Shown: in pieces, positions 17,426 through 26,214 of the stretch
Layout of the letters: each line of letters begins with the position of its first letter
Position numbering within the stretch: position 1 is the first letter of the stretch
Assembly: GCF_000317045.1 (NCBI RefSeq)
Contig: NC_019703.1
Span: 4,224,934-4,288,933, forward strand
Source of the DNA: Geitlerinema sp. PCC 7407
Lineage (GTDB): Bacteria; Cyanobacteriota; Cyanobacteriia; PCC-7407
Length of the DNA stretch: 64,000 nucleotides
Direction: 5' to 3'
Translations under genes and position numbers: made by a program
Notes under the pieces: model-generated
Told to the model about the DNA's origin: nothing
The model's input: only the letters and a program-made list of their open reading frames with translations
The model's database searches: none

Positions 17426-18073
17426 CTAGGCCATACTGTTTTCGATCGCCCAGCGCGCTAGCTCCGTCCGGTTGTGGAGGCCGGTCTTGCCCAGCATATT
17501 GCTGACGTGGCTTTCAATGGTTCGCTGGCTGACGTTGAGCTCTTCGGCAATTTCGCGGTTCGCCATGCCCCGCGCCACGTACTGCACCACTCGCAGTTCC
17601 GTTGGCGTCAGCTCTACGTCGAAGGGCACCTGAATCTTGGGTCCAGCCTCACCGCCCTTATTTTGGTGCTGGATCAGGCGCGAAGCCTGCTTGAGGGAAG
17701 ACTCCACTTGAGCCACCAATTCCTCAGGCTCAAAGGGCTTCACCATGTAGACATCGGCTCCGGTATTCAAGCCCTTGACCCGATCCTGGCTCTGGCCCTT
17801 GGCCGACAAAAACAATACCGGAATCCAACTGGTGCGGGCATCTTCTCGAACATGCTTGACCAGAGAATACCCGTCCATCTCTGGCATCATCACATCACAG
17901 ATGATCATGTCAGGGATGTCCCGCTCAAGAACCTCAAGTGCCTCGCGACCGTTCTCGGCTGTAATGACTTCGTACCCGCGGAACTCTAGGTAATCCTTGA
18001 CAAGCAAGATCAAGTTTGGGTCGTCATCGATGAGCAGAAGTCGCTTGTGATCTCCCACGCTGGTTTCCTTCAT
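17426..18073 (-). CDS. rre1: Response regulator of the NarL/LuxR class, Rre1/Ycf29-like
   Basis: This is a DNA-binding response regulator. The 215 residues hold a receiver domain (about 10-125) with phosphoacceptor D60 (IICDVMMPEMDG), acidic pocket residues D16-D18 and the conserved Lys in VKPFEPEEL. A LuxR-type helix-turn-helix follows (about 150-210, ELRVVQYVARGMANREIAEE). Overall it resembles cyanobacterial Rre1 and plastid Ycf29, a conserved regulator linked by others to Hik2 and stress responses. The orthology call rests on remembered family likeness. About 400 non-coding bases lie upstream, and it stands as a single gene. Confidence 0.85.
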   Translation of the reverse strand: MKETSVGDHKRLLLIDDDPNLILLVKDYLEFRGYEVITAENGREALEVLERDIPDMIICDVMMPEMDGYSLVKHVREDARTSWIPVLFLSAKGQSQDRVKGLNTGADVYMVKPFEPEELVAQVESSLKQASRLIQHQNKGGEAGPKIQVPFDVELTPTELRVVQYVARGMANREIAEELNVSQRTIESHVSNMLGKTGLHNRTELARWAIENSMA

Positions 18074-18469
18074 ACTGTGCTACTCGCCGTGCCTGAATTT
18101 ATCAAAATTTATCAGCAGGCTTGATGCTACGCTGCTCAGTAGTATTGCACTTCTCCGCGGCTTCTGCTGCCATTTTCCATCGATTTCTTCAAGGCTAGTG
18201 TCAACCGTGAATTCAGTGTCAGAGGAATGTAGTAGAAGTGCAGAATCAGTACTGAATTTATCGAGATATTATAGACGTCTTTCCCTCTGAGGATCTGACA
18301 AGATCCTCTCAAAGCGCCGAAATTCTGTTAAGTCTTATCTCAGAGCTCTCGCTCAGATAGACCCTCGCTTCTCTATCGTACAAAGATTTCGGCATCCGGA
18401 AGTTGCGTCTGTCTAGAGGACAGAACCACCGCTCAGCACTGCTTTTCTAGCGTGCCCTTGTCGAGCTTG
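18074..18469. other. Non-coding region upstream of rre1
   Basis: No gene is visible. The part next to rre1 has two TTTATCA-type boxes and probably holds its promoter. A perfect 8-bp hairpin (gaggatct-gaca-agatcctc, 18289-18308) lies in the middle; without a T-run it is not a clear terminator. Confidence 0.5.
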
Positions 18470-18943
18470 CTAGCTAACAGTTTGGTCGTTGACCGGGGGG
18501 CGATCGCCCGTCTCAGGCGTCTCAGGCGTCTCAGGCACTGGCACCGGCAGAGGACGATGAAGAAATGCAAACTCCTCCACCACGCGATCGCCCAGTAAAT
18601 GCTCCTGGATAATTCGCTCGATCACCTCTGGCGTCGCGCTGTGGTACCACACCCCGTCCGGGTACACCACCAAAATTGGACCTTGCTGGCACACTCGCAA
18701 ACAGTTGGCCTTTGTTCGAAACACACAGCTAGGACGATCCACCGTCGGCGTGTCCAGCTTTAGCTCCTTTAGCCGCTTCTTGAGGTAGTTCCAGGCCTCG
18801 ATGCTCAGCGCCTTGTCACAGCACACCGGCACCGTCTGATCAGCACAGATGAAGAGATGACGCTGAATTTTATTGAGGCCGAGCTTTTCGACGCAGGCGG
18901 GCAGAGACTCGGCGGGAGAAGACTTGGCGACCGGTTCAGTCAT
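18470..18943 (-). CDS. Thioredoxin-like [2Fe-2S] ferredoxin, cotranscribed with minE
   Basis: The 157-residue protein resembles thioredoxin-fold [2Fe-2S] ferredoxins of cyanobacteria. Candidate ligands are C33, C41 or C42, and the closing pair C81-x3-C85 (CLRVC). The segment [20 protein letters not shown] is a family hallmark. The C-terminus is a proline- and glutamate-rich tail with three ETP repeats encoded by a 9-base DNA repeat. It starts 8 bases after the minE stop, so it belongs to the minCDE transcript. The electron partner is unknown. Confidence 0.85.
   Translation of the reverse strand: MTEPVAKSSPAESLPACVEKLGLNKIQRHLFICADQTVPVCCDKALSIEAWNYLKKRLKELKLDTPTVDRPSCVFRTKANCLRVCQQGPILVVYPDGVWYHSATPEVIERIIQEHLLGDRVVEEFAFLHRPLPVPVPETPETPETGDRPPVNDQTVS
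18511..18537. repeat. Three 9-base tandem repeats (tctcaggcg)
   Basis: Copies at 18511-18519, 18520-18528 and 18529-18537 (last base differs) encode ETP three times near the C-terminus of the ferredoxin-like protein. Being in frame, copy-number changes would only lengthen the tail. Confidence 0.8.
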
Positions 18944-18951
18944 GGGGCGCC

Positions 18952-19296
18952 TCAGACCTTCGGTTCGGCCGGGAGAGAGTCCTCAGCCTCAGGCACGGCT
19001 TCATCCTCTGAAGAGTCATTGCGCACCCGACGAATGGGCAGGTTCGCAATCAGCGCTGTCATCCGCTGACTGCTCTCGAGGGAGAACTCTAGGCCATCCG
19101 CATCTAGTTCGACGTAGCGCGAGACCACTTCCAGAATCTCTCGGCGCATCGATTCGACCATCGAAGGAGTTAGATCAGCGCGGTCATGGGCCAAGACCAG
19201 ACGCAGACGCCGCTTTACCTCTTCTCGGCTGGTGTCCGTAACCCGAGGAAACAGTCGTTCTAGAAGTTCAGTAAGCATGGATCTTGCGGCAAGCAA
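18952..19296 (-). CDS. minE: Cell division topological specificity factor MinE
   Basis: MinE stimulates the MinD ATPase at the membrane and drives Min oscillation. The 114-residue protein starts with an amphipathic membrane-targeting segment ([18 protein letters not shown]). The MinD-contact stretch [13 protein letters not shown] (about 26-38) and the dimerisation domain follow. The final 25 or so residues are an acidic tail beyond the usual E. coli length (88). It is third in minC-minD-minE, separated from minD by about 146 bases. Confidence 0.93.
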   Translation of the reverse strand: MLAARSMLTELLERLFPRVTDTSREEVKRRLRLVLAHDRADLTPSMVESMRREILEVVSRYVELDADGLEFSLESSQRMTALIANLPIRRVRNDSSEDEAVPEAEDSLPAEPKV

Positions 19297-19442
19297 CTAA
19301 AGGAAAGGGGGCGAAGGCCAACTCGACTGATGCCTCGGACTACACATTAGCCTTCGCACGTGCATCAAGCAATCATTGATCCCATGGGCCAGAGTTTCCC
19401 ATCCTCTCCACCCGATCGCTAGGCAATCAGGTTTAGAAAGGT

Positions 19443-20249
19443 TTAGAGAATTTTGGTGGACAGGAGCCGTTTGATCCGAGAGAAGAAGCTGTCCCCAGGC
19501 CCGTTGAGGTCCAAAAACTCAACTTTTTGCCCTTCCAGGCGTCGGGCGACATTTTCGAAGGCGGTCCCAGCCATGGACGGTGTCTCAGACAGCACCAGCG
19601 GCTCGCCGCGGTTGGTGGAGACGATGACCCGCTCATCGTCAGGAATCACGCCAATCAAGGGGATCGCCAAAATCTCTTGGACGTCCTCCACCGACATCAT
19701 GTCGTTGACCTGGACCATGTTCGGTCGGATGCGGTTGATGATCAGGCGCATCTGCTTGATGCCTTGGGCTTCTAGCAAGCCCACGACGCGATCGGCGTCT
19801 CGCACAGCAGAGATTTCGGGGGTGGTCACCACGAGGGCTTCTCGCGCCGCGACGATGGCGTTCTGGAAGCCCATCTCGATGCCGGCGGGGCAGTCAACCA
19901 GGATGTAGTCATACTTGCCCGTGAGCGCCGCGATGAGCTGCTTCATTTGCTCTGGGCGAACGGCGTCTTTGGTGCGATTTTGGGCGGCAGGCAGCAGGGC
20001 AAGACGATTTTGCCGCTTGTCTTTGACGATGGCTTGCTCTAGGCGGCACTCTCCGGCCAGAACCTCTAGCGCTGTGTAAACGATTCGATTTTCTAGGCCC
20101 AGCAGCAGGTCTAGGTTGCGGAGACCAAAATCTGCATCAACCACGATGACTCTGCGACCTTGTTGGGCAAGCGCCATGCCAAGGTTCGCGGTGCAGGTGG
20201 TTTTGCCAACCCCGCCTTTTCCAGAGGTAACTACAATGACGCGACTCAT
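19443..20249 (-). CDS. minD: Septum site-determining ATPase MinD
   Basis: MinD is a ParA/MinD-type ATPase that binds the membrane with ATP and carries MinC, so that FtsZ rings form only at mid-cell. The 268 residues include the deviant Walker A GKGGVGKTT (residues 10-18), DADFGLRN, DCPAGIE and the C-terminal amphipathic membrane helix (FFSRIKRLLSTKIL). Length is typical. It lies between minC (203 bases upstream) and minE. Confidence 0.97.
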   Translation of the reverse strand: MSRVIVVTSGKGGVGKTTCTANLGMALAQQGRRVIVVDADFGLRNLDLLLGLENRIVYTALEVLAGECRLEQAIVKDKRQNRLALLPAAQNRTKDAVRPEQMKQLIAALTGKYDYILVDCPAGIEMGFQNAIVAAREALVVTTPEISAVRDADRVVGLLEAQGIKQMRLIINRIRPNMVQVNDMMSVEDVQEILAIPLIGVIPDDERVIVSTNRGEPLVLSETPSMAGTAFENVARRLEGQKVEFLDLNGPGDSFFSRIKRLLSTKIL

Positions 20250-20452
20250 GAACGAAAGATGGATTTTATGAAATGGATGAACTGGCGGTTAGTAGAGTGC
20301 ACTGCCCACGCAAGCTTTCCCGTTATCTTAAAGCGCTTGGGGCATTCCACCAAGGACTTGGGGAGAGAGAGTGGGGCAATGATGACAAGCGGGGTTGCAG
20401 GAGTCTGGGAGGGGGCTGCCGCAGGGGAATCTGGGCAGCTGGGCTGGGGAGG

Positions 20453-21259
20453 TTAGGCGCGCGGCTGCTGCTGCTTGAGAAAGTCGGCCGCTTGGGCGAT
20501 GCGGATGCCGTCGGGGGTGACGTAGGCGACTTCGGGGTAGTACTGGGCAGGAGGATTTTCGGGGGCGCGGGCGACGTAGTCGGCGATGCGGATTTGGGTG
20601 GGCTCCATTTGCAGGGCCATGATGCGGCAGCGGGTGTTGCCGGCGGCTCCGGCGTGGGCGATGCCGCGCAGGCGTCCCCAGATCAGGATGTCACCGTCAG
20701 CCACAACGGAGCTGCCGGGGTTGATGTCGCCGCAGATGATAACGGTGCCAGGGTGACGCACTTCGGCGCCCGATCGCAGGGTGGTTTGGAGATAGAGGGG
20801 TTCGTCGAGAACTTTGGCGGCGCTGTCGTCAGGGGATTGGGTCAGGTGGGCGATCGCCGATTGCTGTTCGACGGAGTAGCCTGCGGTGGCGGCGGCCACA
20901 GCGGTCTGGCGACGGCTGGTGTAGACGCGCTTGAGCTGGAGCTGGACTTCGGCGAGGGCGTCGGCGATCGCCTGAAGCTGGCGGCTATCGAGTAGGCGAT
21001 CGCGGGCAATCAGGTGCACCGTCGTGTTGGGCTGCCAAAAGCGATCGCCCCCCGTCAGGCGCTGCTTGAGCTGCTGCCACAGTTCGGTCCAGGTCGTTGG
21101 CAGGGGAGCGGGGGTCGTCTCAGACGCTGCCTCCGCAGGCAGCGTCAGCAACAGTCGACCGCCCTCGCTCTTGAGGCGAACTTGCCGATGGCGATCCGGA
21201 TCCGAGGACGACTCAGGAAGGGGCGTGACAGCCGGGGGCTGGGGGGCGTCGGCACTCAT
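20453..21259 (-). CDS. minC: Septum formation inhibitor MinC
   Basis: MinC blocks FtsZ assembly away from mid-cell. The roughly 268-residue protein has an N-terminal FtsZ-acting domain and a C-terminal right-handed beta-helix domain (about 155-265) with repeated turns such as VIICGDINPGSSVVADGDIL and IWGRLRGIAHAGAAGN, which binds MinD. A long polar N-terminal extension is common in cyanobacterial MinC. The start may be 21259 or an in-frame ATG at 21289; neither has a clear ribosome site. It is first of the min operon. Confidence 0.94.
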   Translation of the reverse strand: MSADAPQPPAVTPLPESSSDPDRHRQVRLKSEGGRLLLTLPAEAASETTPAPLPTTWTELWQQLKQRLTGGDRFWQPNTTVHLIARDRLLDSRQLQAIADALAEVQLQLKRVYTSRRQTAVAAATAGYSVEQQSAIAHLTQSPDDSAAKVLDEPLYLQTTLRSGAEVRHPGTVIICGDINPGSSVVADGDILIWGRLRGIAHAGAAGNTRCRIMALQMEPTQIRIADYVARAPENPPAQYYPEVAYVTPDGIRIAQAADFLKQQQPRA

Positions 21260-21382
21260 GAAAATCAAGCCTGGTTTGCGATGGATCAAATATATTGGGA
21301 GTCCTGGCAGACAGCAAGCCGCCCGCTCAGGGATCCTAGCGTAGCGGCGCTGCCAAAGACCACTCCCAACCGCAAGAGAACC

Positions 21383-22714
21383 CTAGGCCTCGGAGTGCTG
21401 GCTCAGGCGGCGATACACCGTGGCCAAACCGTCTGCATCGCCCACATTGCCGGGAAAGAGGACCACGGGCAAGTCGGGGAAGCGGGGATGGTCAGTCGGG
21501 GTGCGAACCAGAGAGCAGCCAGCGAGGACTTGGCCCAGCAGGCGGGCCGTCCGCAAGGCCAGCCCCGTACTCAGCACATCATTGGAGGTGATGCCTCCCT
21601 TGCTGATCAAAAATCCAAGGGTTGGCGGCAGCCCCCGGACAATTTCCATCAGTAATGCCGAAACATTGGCCCCGAAGTCGAGGCGAGCCTGGGTCGTCTC
21701 AAAGGTGAGCTCCCGCCGACTGGTGTAGATCACCGGGGTTTTGCCCGCTGCGTGGGCTGCTTCGGCCTGGGCGATCGCCTCAGAGCGCAAAGCAGCCTGG
21801 GCCTGAGTCCCCTCATCCCGCAGACGCTCCACCGCAACTTCGATCCCGACCACTCCCGGCTCCTGGAGCAGATGCTCTAGCTGCTCGGTGCTCTTGCGCA
21901 CGTGGGAGCCCACGATCACCGCCCCCGGTGCCCCTTGGCGGGTGTATTTCGCCATAGCCTCTGGGGCGACGGGCTGGGGCGGCAGCGCCGCGAGGGCCGT
22001 CAGCAGGCTGGCCGCGCTGCGAAACAAAAACCGCTTGCCTTCGGCGGCCACCGCCAGCACGTCAGCCGCAAAGCGATCGAGATCGGCCTGGGTTTCGGCG
22101 TCTACCGCCGCGCACTGATTGTTCGCCAGGTGCCGGAGGCGATCGCGACTATCGGAGCGCACATCCGCCAACAAAAAGCGCTCCACGGCCGCTGCTGCAA
22201 TCCGTCCCTGGGTCTTTTCGGCCACATAGTCCGGCAAATAGCTGTGGTGGTAGCCAAACACCGAGTCCTTCGCGAACTCCGTCTCGTGGACCGGCGTCGG
22301 CACGCCCTTCACCATCAGATAGTGGACGCTCTCGCGCGTAAAGCGTCCTCCCTCAAAGAAGGCCGGCACCAAGAAGTGAGCATCAAACGGCCCCAGCTCC
22401 TCGGCAATCACATCAGTTTCGATGGGGTAGTGGCCCCGCAGCGTCGAGTCAGACCGGCTGACCACCAAAAAATCATGTACCCCTGCCTGGGCGATCGCGA
22501 TCTTGAGGTTGTGGCAGACCTCACGGGTCACCGCCGCCGCCTGCTCGGGCGGCAGCGATCGCGTATTGGTCAGCACAAAGAAAATCGGCGCCTCATCCCG
22601 CAGCCCCAGGCACAGCGTCTCCACGTCCCAGCGCGTCAACAGCAAACAGCTGTGCACCGTTTGCGACCCGGTTGGATCGTCATCTAGGACAATAATTTTG
22701 GGCGTTTCGGTCAT
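21383..22714 (-). CDS. Four-carbon acid sugar kinase family protein (DUF1537)
   Basis: The 443-residue protein fits the four-carbon acid sugar kinase family (OtnK/DtnK type), ATP-dependent kinases of sugar acids such as erythronate or threonate. The N-terminal substrate domain opens with LDDDPTGSQTVHSC (about residues 10-23) and contains VSRSDSTLRGHYP. The C-terminal nucleotide domain has LGFLISKGGITSNDVL. No partner dehydrogenase, isomerase or aldolase is adjacent, so the substrate is open; some family members repair damaged or odd metabolites. It is read toward the min operon, with about 90 bases between. Confidence 0.88.
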   Translation of the reverse strand: MTETPKIIVLDDDPTGSQTVHSCLLLTRWDVETLCLGLRDEAPIFFVLTNTRSLPPEQAAAVTREVCHNLKIAIAQAGVHDFLVVSRSDSTLRGHYPIETDVIAEELGPFDAHFLVPAFFEGGRFTRESVHYLMVKGVPTPVHETEFAKDSVFGYHHSYLPDYVAEKTQGRIAAAAVERFLLADVRSDSRDRLRHLANNQCAAVDAETQADLDRFAADVLAVAAEGKRFLFRSAASLLTALAALPPQPVAPEAMAKYTRQGAPGAVIVGSHVRKSTEQLEHLLQEPGVVGIEVAVERLRDEGTQAQAALRSEAIAQAEAAHAAGKTPVIYTSRRELTFETTQARLDFGANVSALLMEIVRGLPPTLGFLISKGGITSNDVLSTGLALRTARLLGQVLAGCSLVRTPTDHPRFPDLPVVLFPGNVGDADGLATVYRRLSQHSEA

Positions 22715-22731
22715 GGCACCAGCAAAGCTTT

Positions 22732-23451
22732 CTAGGGACGCTGACCCTGTAATTTTCTCATCTCTTCGCGCACTCCCACGGCAATTTGCAGCGCCTCATT
22801 GAGCAAGCGAGCGTGCTCACTCGCCTGATCGCTCACCTGGAGCGCCGTCAGCGTCTTGAGATTATTGGCAAAAAGCTCCGGATTGAGGCGAATAAACTGG
22901 GCGTTTTTGCGCAAAATTCGCTCCGTTCGCAGCGCCCGCACAATATCTTCGCGCGTCAGATCAAGGGCCTCAATCACGCGATCGCGATCTTGAATCGCCA
23001 CCCCCGGATTGCCCACCGCTTCGATTTGATCATTAATATCGATCGCCCGCACCACCGCATTGAACTGGGCGATTTCGTCGAGGAGATTGGCCAGATGGCG
23101 ATGGCGGCGGCTAAAAGCAATCCGGCGCAGATCGTCAATGAGCAGACCCAGCGCCACCGAGCCGTGGATGATCACCAACAGCAGCAATCGCTCTGGCATC
23201 ACTATGCTCAAGAGGCCGCAGCTCAGGGTCAGCAGCACCACAATCAAACCCGTTTTGGCCAGCTCCGCCGCAAACTTTTTCCAGGTCGAAGGCCGATACA
23301 CAGCGTCTAGCCCGACCCCGCTCAGCCGCCTGATCTCTCCGCGCGTAAATTCTAAGCCCTGAATATCCGGTCGCACCGCACAGCCCTCTTCACTCTGGGA
23401 TGGCCCGTTTTTCCAAAATAGCAATTGTTGTCTGGGAGTTGATCTGGGCAT
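22732..23451 (-). CDS. Conserved-looking two-helix membrane protein, function unknown
   Basis: The 239-residue protein has two adjacent hydrophobic segments (about 65-85 and 87-107, including GLIVVLLTLSCGLLSIVM). The rest is soluble and mostly helical, with heptad-like leucines near the C-terminus (about 195-235). No enzyme motif is recognised. It lies 17 bases upstream of the DUF1537 kinase on the same strand, so the two may be co-transcribed. The layout resembles small two-TM cyanobacterial proteins without a name. Confidence 0.7.
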   Translation of the reverse strand: MPRSTPRQQLLFWKNGPSQSEEGCAVRPDIQGLEFTRGEIRRLSGVGLDAVYRPSTWKKFAAELAKTGLIVVLLTLSCGLLSIVMPERLLLLVIIHGSVALGLLIDDLRRIAFSRRHRHLANLLDEIAQFNAVVRAIDINDQIEAVGNPGVAIQDRDRVIEALDLTREDIVRALRTERILRKNAQFIRLNPELFANNLKTLTALQVSDQASEHARLLNEALQIAVGVREEMRKLQGQRP

Positions 23452-23544
23452 TTGCTGATTGCGCCGCGCACCCGCCCATGCCGTTGACCTCAGTGGCCAG
23501 ACTCATCGCTCTCGCGCAAAGTTCCGATCTCGCCCTCTTGGGGG

Positions 23545-23994
23545 CTAGGCGTCGGGGGGCGGTGGGGGAGCTGAGCGGATCTCGGTTTCGGCGATCGCCA
23601 CGTCACTCACCCGGGTGCTGAGGCGCTGCAACACCGTGCGCGTACTCGCCAGGGTCCGCCCTGCATCCTGATCGGCTCCCGCTCCCAAGCGAATCTGAAT
23701 ATTGGGTCCCGAGCGCGCCAGCCGAATAATCGCCCCATCCACCACAGACATCCGATCTACCCGTTTACCGTCTAAATAGGTCCCGTTGGTGCCCAAGTTG
23801 ACCACTTCCCACTGAGACCCCTGGCCCCGCAGCTCGACATGATGACGCGAAACCACTGCACTGTAGAGAACCACATGGTTATCGGTCGCACGTCCAATCC
23901 GCACTATAGGCTCATGCTCGAAGGTCCAGCTCTGGACTGGGATCGATTGAATCGGATGCAAAAGAGTCAGCGTAATCACATTTGGGAGCGCCAA
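23545..23994 (-). CDS. FHA-domain protein
   Basis: The 149-residue protein is almost all a forkhead-associated domain (about 25-105), which binds phosphothreonine peptides. Core residues are visible: GR in IVRIGRATDNHVV, SRHH in VVSRHHVELRG, and NGT in NLGTNGTYLDGKRV. It should read out Ser/Thr kinase signalling, but the partner is unknown. A second FHA gene follows upstream on the same strand about 475 bases away. Confidence 0.9.
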   Translation of the reverse strand: MALPNVITLTLLHPIQSIPVQSWTFEHEPIVRIGRATDNHVVLYSAVVSRHHVELRGQGSQWEVVNLGTNGTYLDGKRVDRMSVVDGAIIRLARSGPNIQIRLGAGADQDAGRTLASTRTVLQRLSTRVSDVAIAETEIRSAPPPPPDA

Positions 23995-24469
23995 TAAGTA
24001 TCGTTGTCAAAGATAACGATCAGGAAAAAGCTACCATAGCCTGCTGCGCTCCCCGACAGAATCGAGGCAAAACGGCAGCTGCCCCCTTCATCTGCTCGGC
24101 TAGGGAGCCAGTTCAGCCTGCCACCAGCAGCGATCGCATTTTCGCAAGAAACAAGGACGACGTCAGAAACCCCTGAGCTTGGCTCATCCGGAGAGAGCTA
24201 GGGTGGAGAGTCAGCCCTATACACACGGCCAAAACGCTATAAAAGCAAGACGACTAGGGGTGACTTTCAGAATACTCGAAGAGTTTAATTTTGACATCCA
24301 CAGCCAGCCAAAGCCATGGTGATTCCTAAACTTCACGATTTGGGTGCCTAGCAGGCAGGACTGGCCCTTCAGAACTGGCCGCATCCGGGGCAACGCTTCC
24401 CATCAGAGGCGATCGCCCTCGCAGTCGGCCCAGGGTATTCCACAACCACCGTTTTGGCAGGCGGGGCGC
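23995..24469. other. Non-coding gap between two FHA genes
   Basis: I see no gene, RNA or strong hairpin here. It contains a few HIP1 octamers and should hold the promoter of the FHA gene that starts at 23994. Confidence 0.5.
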
Positions 24470-25132
24470 TCAGGATGCTTGGAACAGGAACGTCACCAGA
24501 TCGCCTTTGCCCAGGGAAATGCGATCGCCCGATCGCAGGCGATGGCGATTGCCGGGCAGCAGAGATTGATGATTGATATAGGTGCCGTTGGCGCTGCCCA
24601 CATCTTCAATAAAATAGGCGTCTCCCTCCAAGCGAATGTCGGCGTGGATGCGGGACACGATGTCTGAGCTGGGGAAACCCGACACATCCACATCCGGCGG
24701 AATCCGATCATTGGGCTTGCCGATGTGAATCACGCTGAGATGAAGAGGCAGCTCGATCTGCGTGTTGGTCTGGATGTGGAGCAGGCGAGCTGAGATTTGC
24801 TGAAGCTGGGTCTGGGAGCCTTCTGTCGCGCGCGCAGCAGCTGGCTCCATCATCGGCAGAGGGGCCGGGGGCAGGATCGGCTCAGCGGGCAGATCGAGGG
24901 CGGGCTGGGGCACACTCCCTAGATCTGGCAGAGGCGGCAGCGGTGGCGCTGCCCCAGGAAGGGGCTGGGCCGCTTTGAGATTAAAGCCGCACTGACCACA
25001 AAAGAGGGCGTCCGTCTGCACGGTGGTGCCGCAGTTGGGGCAGGCTTCGGTGGCTGGCAAAGGCGTATAGCAGGCTTCGCATTGAACCGCACCATCGGGG
25101 TTGGGGTGATTGCAGTTTGGGCAGACAATCAT
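24470..25132 (-). CDS. Zinc-ribbon plus FHA-domain protein
   Basis: The 220-residue protein starts with two zinc ribbons (CPNCNHPNPDGAVQCEAC at 4-21 and CPNCGTTVQTDALFCGQCG at about 32-50). A proline/leucine-rich linker follows (about 58-105), then an FHA domain (about 125-215). The FHA core shows VIHIGKPNDRIPP, DIVSRIHADIRLEG and GSANGTYINHQSLLPG. It probably binds phosphothreonine peptides on kinases or their substrates. Such ribbon-FHA proteins are common in cyanobacteria. Confidence 0.9.
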   Translation of the reverse strand: MIVCPNCNHPNPDGAVQCEACYTPLPATEACPNCGTTVQTDALFCGQCGFNLKAAQPLPGAAPPLPPLPDLGSVPQPALDLPAEPILPPAPLPMMEPAAARATEGSQTQLQQISARLLHIQTNTQIELPLHLSVIHIGKPNDRIPPDVDVSGFPSSDIVSRIHADIRLEGDAYFIEDVGSANGTYINHQSLLPGNRHRLRSGDRISLGKGDLVTFLFQAS

Positions 25133-25260
25133 AGTCGGTATGGGATCAGGCCGCTCACGGCGGAGCGCGGTGTGAAGGGAAGTGGGGCAGTGAGGATAAC
25201 AGGGAACGCGGGCGATCGCCCACCAGGATTCATCGTGATTGTGGCGCGATCGCCCAGGCT

Positions 25261-25992
25261 CTAGGCCACCTCGTGTGACAGTTTTGCGCCAGCGGCGCTA
25301 TCGAGCAGCCACAGACACTCTTGCTGGGGGCGAACTAGCCGAGCGGGATAGAGGTTGTCGTCGTCGGTGGGGGCAAAAATATGGTCCAAGGCCGCCTGCT
25401 TGCTCGCACCCGCAACCATAAATACAACAGACCGAGCACAGTTGAGCAGCGGGACTGTAAAGGTAATTCGGGGCTGACCGTCTTTATTACCAACCGTCAC
25501 CAGGCGATCGCACACCTGAAGAGCCTGGGTGTGAGGGAAAAGAGAAGCTGTATGGCCATCATCTCCAATTCCCAGCAAAATAACATCAAATTGCGGAAAT
25601 TCTCCCGGCGCCGTCCCAAAAAAGTCTTGCAGCTGGGCGGCATGTTTGGCGGCGGCCACGGCGGGGTCGGCCTCGTCCGTCGGCATGGGATGAATGTTTT
25701 CGGGGGGCAGAGGGACGTGATCGAGCCAGGCTTGGCGGGCCATCCCCTCGTTGCTGTCGGGGTGGTCGGCGGGCACGTAGCGCTCGTCTCCCCAAAAGAC
25801 GTGAACCTTGTCCCAGGGCAGAGGCTGCTGGGCGAGGGCCTCGTAGAGGGGTCGGGGCGTGCCTCCCCCCGAGAGGGCGATGGTGCATTGGCCCCGAGCC
25901 GCGATCGCGGATTCTAGGCGCTCGACGACCACAACCAGCGATCGCTCGATCAACGCCGCCTTGTCAGGCAGCACTTCAACGGAGGGCTTCAT
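25261..25992 (-). CDS. pgl: 6-phosphogluconolactonase
   Basis: This enzyme hydrolyses 6-phosphogluconolactone to 6-phosphogluconate, the second step of the oxidative pentose phosphate pathway. The roughly 243-residue protein has the family signatures TIALSGGGTPRPLYEAL (about 43-59), HVFWGDERYVP and LGIGDDGHTASLFP. The start at 25992 (MKPSVEVLPD) gives the usual length; the longer open frame to 26316 adds a basic, unlikely extension that overlaps the divergent gene. It is divergent from the DUF2064 gene, with about 220 bases between. Confidence 0.95.
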   Translation of the reverse strand: MKPSVEVLPDKAALIERSLVVVVERLESAIAARGQCTIALSGGGTPRPLYEALAQQPLPWDKVHVFWGDERYVPADHPDSNEGMARQAWLDHVPLPPENIHPMPTDEADPAVAAAKHAAQLQDFFGTAPGEFPQFDVILLGIGDDGHTASLFPHTQALQVCDRLVTVGNKDGQPRITFTVPLLNCARSVVFMVAGASKQAALDHIFAPTDDDNLYPARLVRPQQECLWLLDSAAGAKLSHEVA

Positions 25993-26214
25993 GGGATTCG
26001 GGTCTCCATAACGGCGGTCTGGCAATGACGGAGGGCTCGTCCGCAGCGCCAGAGTTGCCGCAAGTGTAGCGCGGGTTTTTGCCCCTTCCGAAGCTTTTCC
26101 AGAGTGATTTTGGTTTGTGTCCCTCGGTAGAGATTGGGGGCTGCTTCGAGGAAGCTGAGAGAATGGAAACGGGCGATCGCCCTGCCAGATGTGCCTGGGA
26201 GAGTCTCTTCTTCG

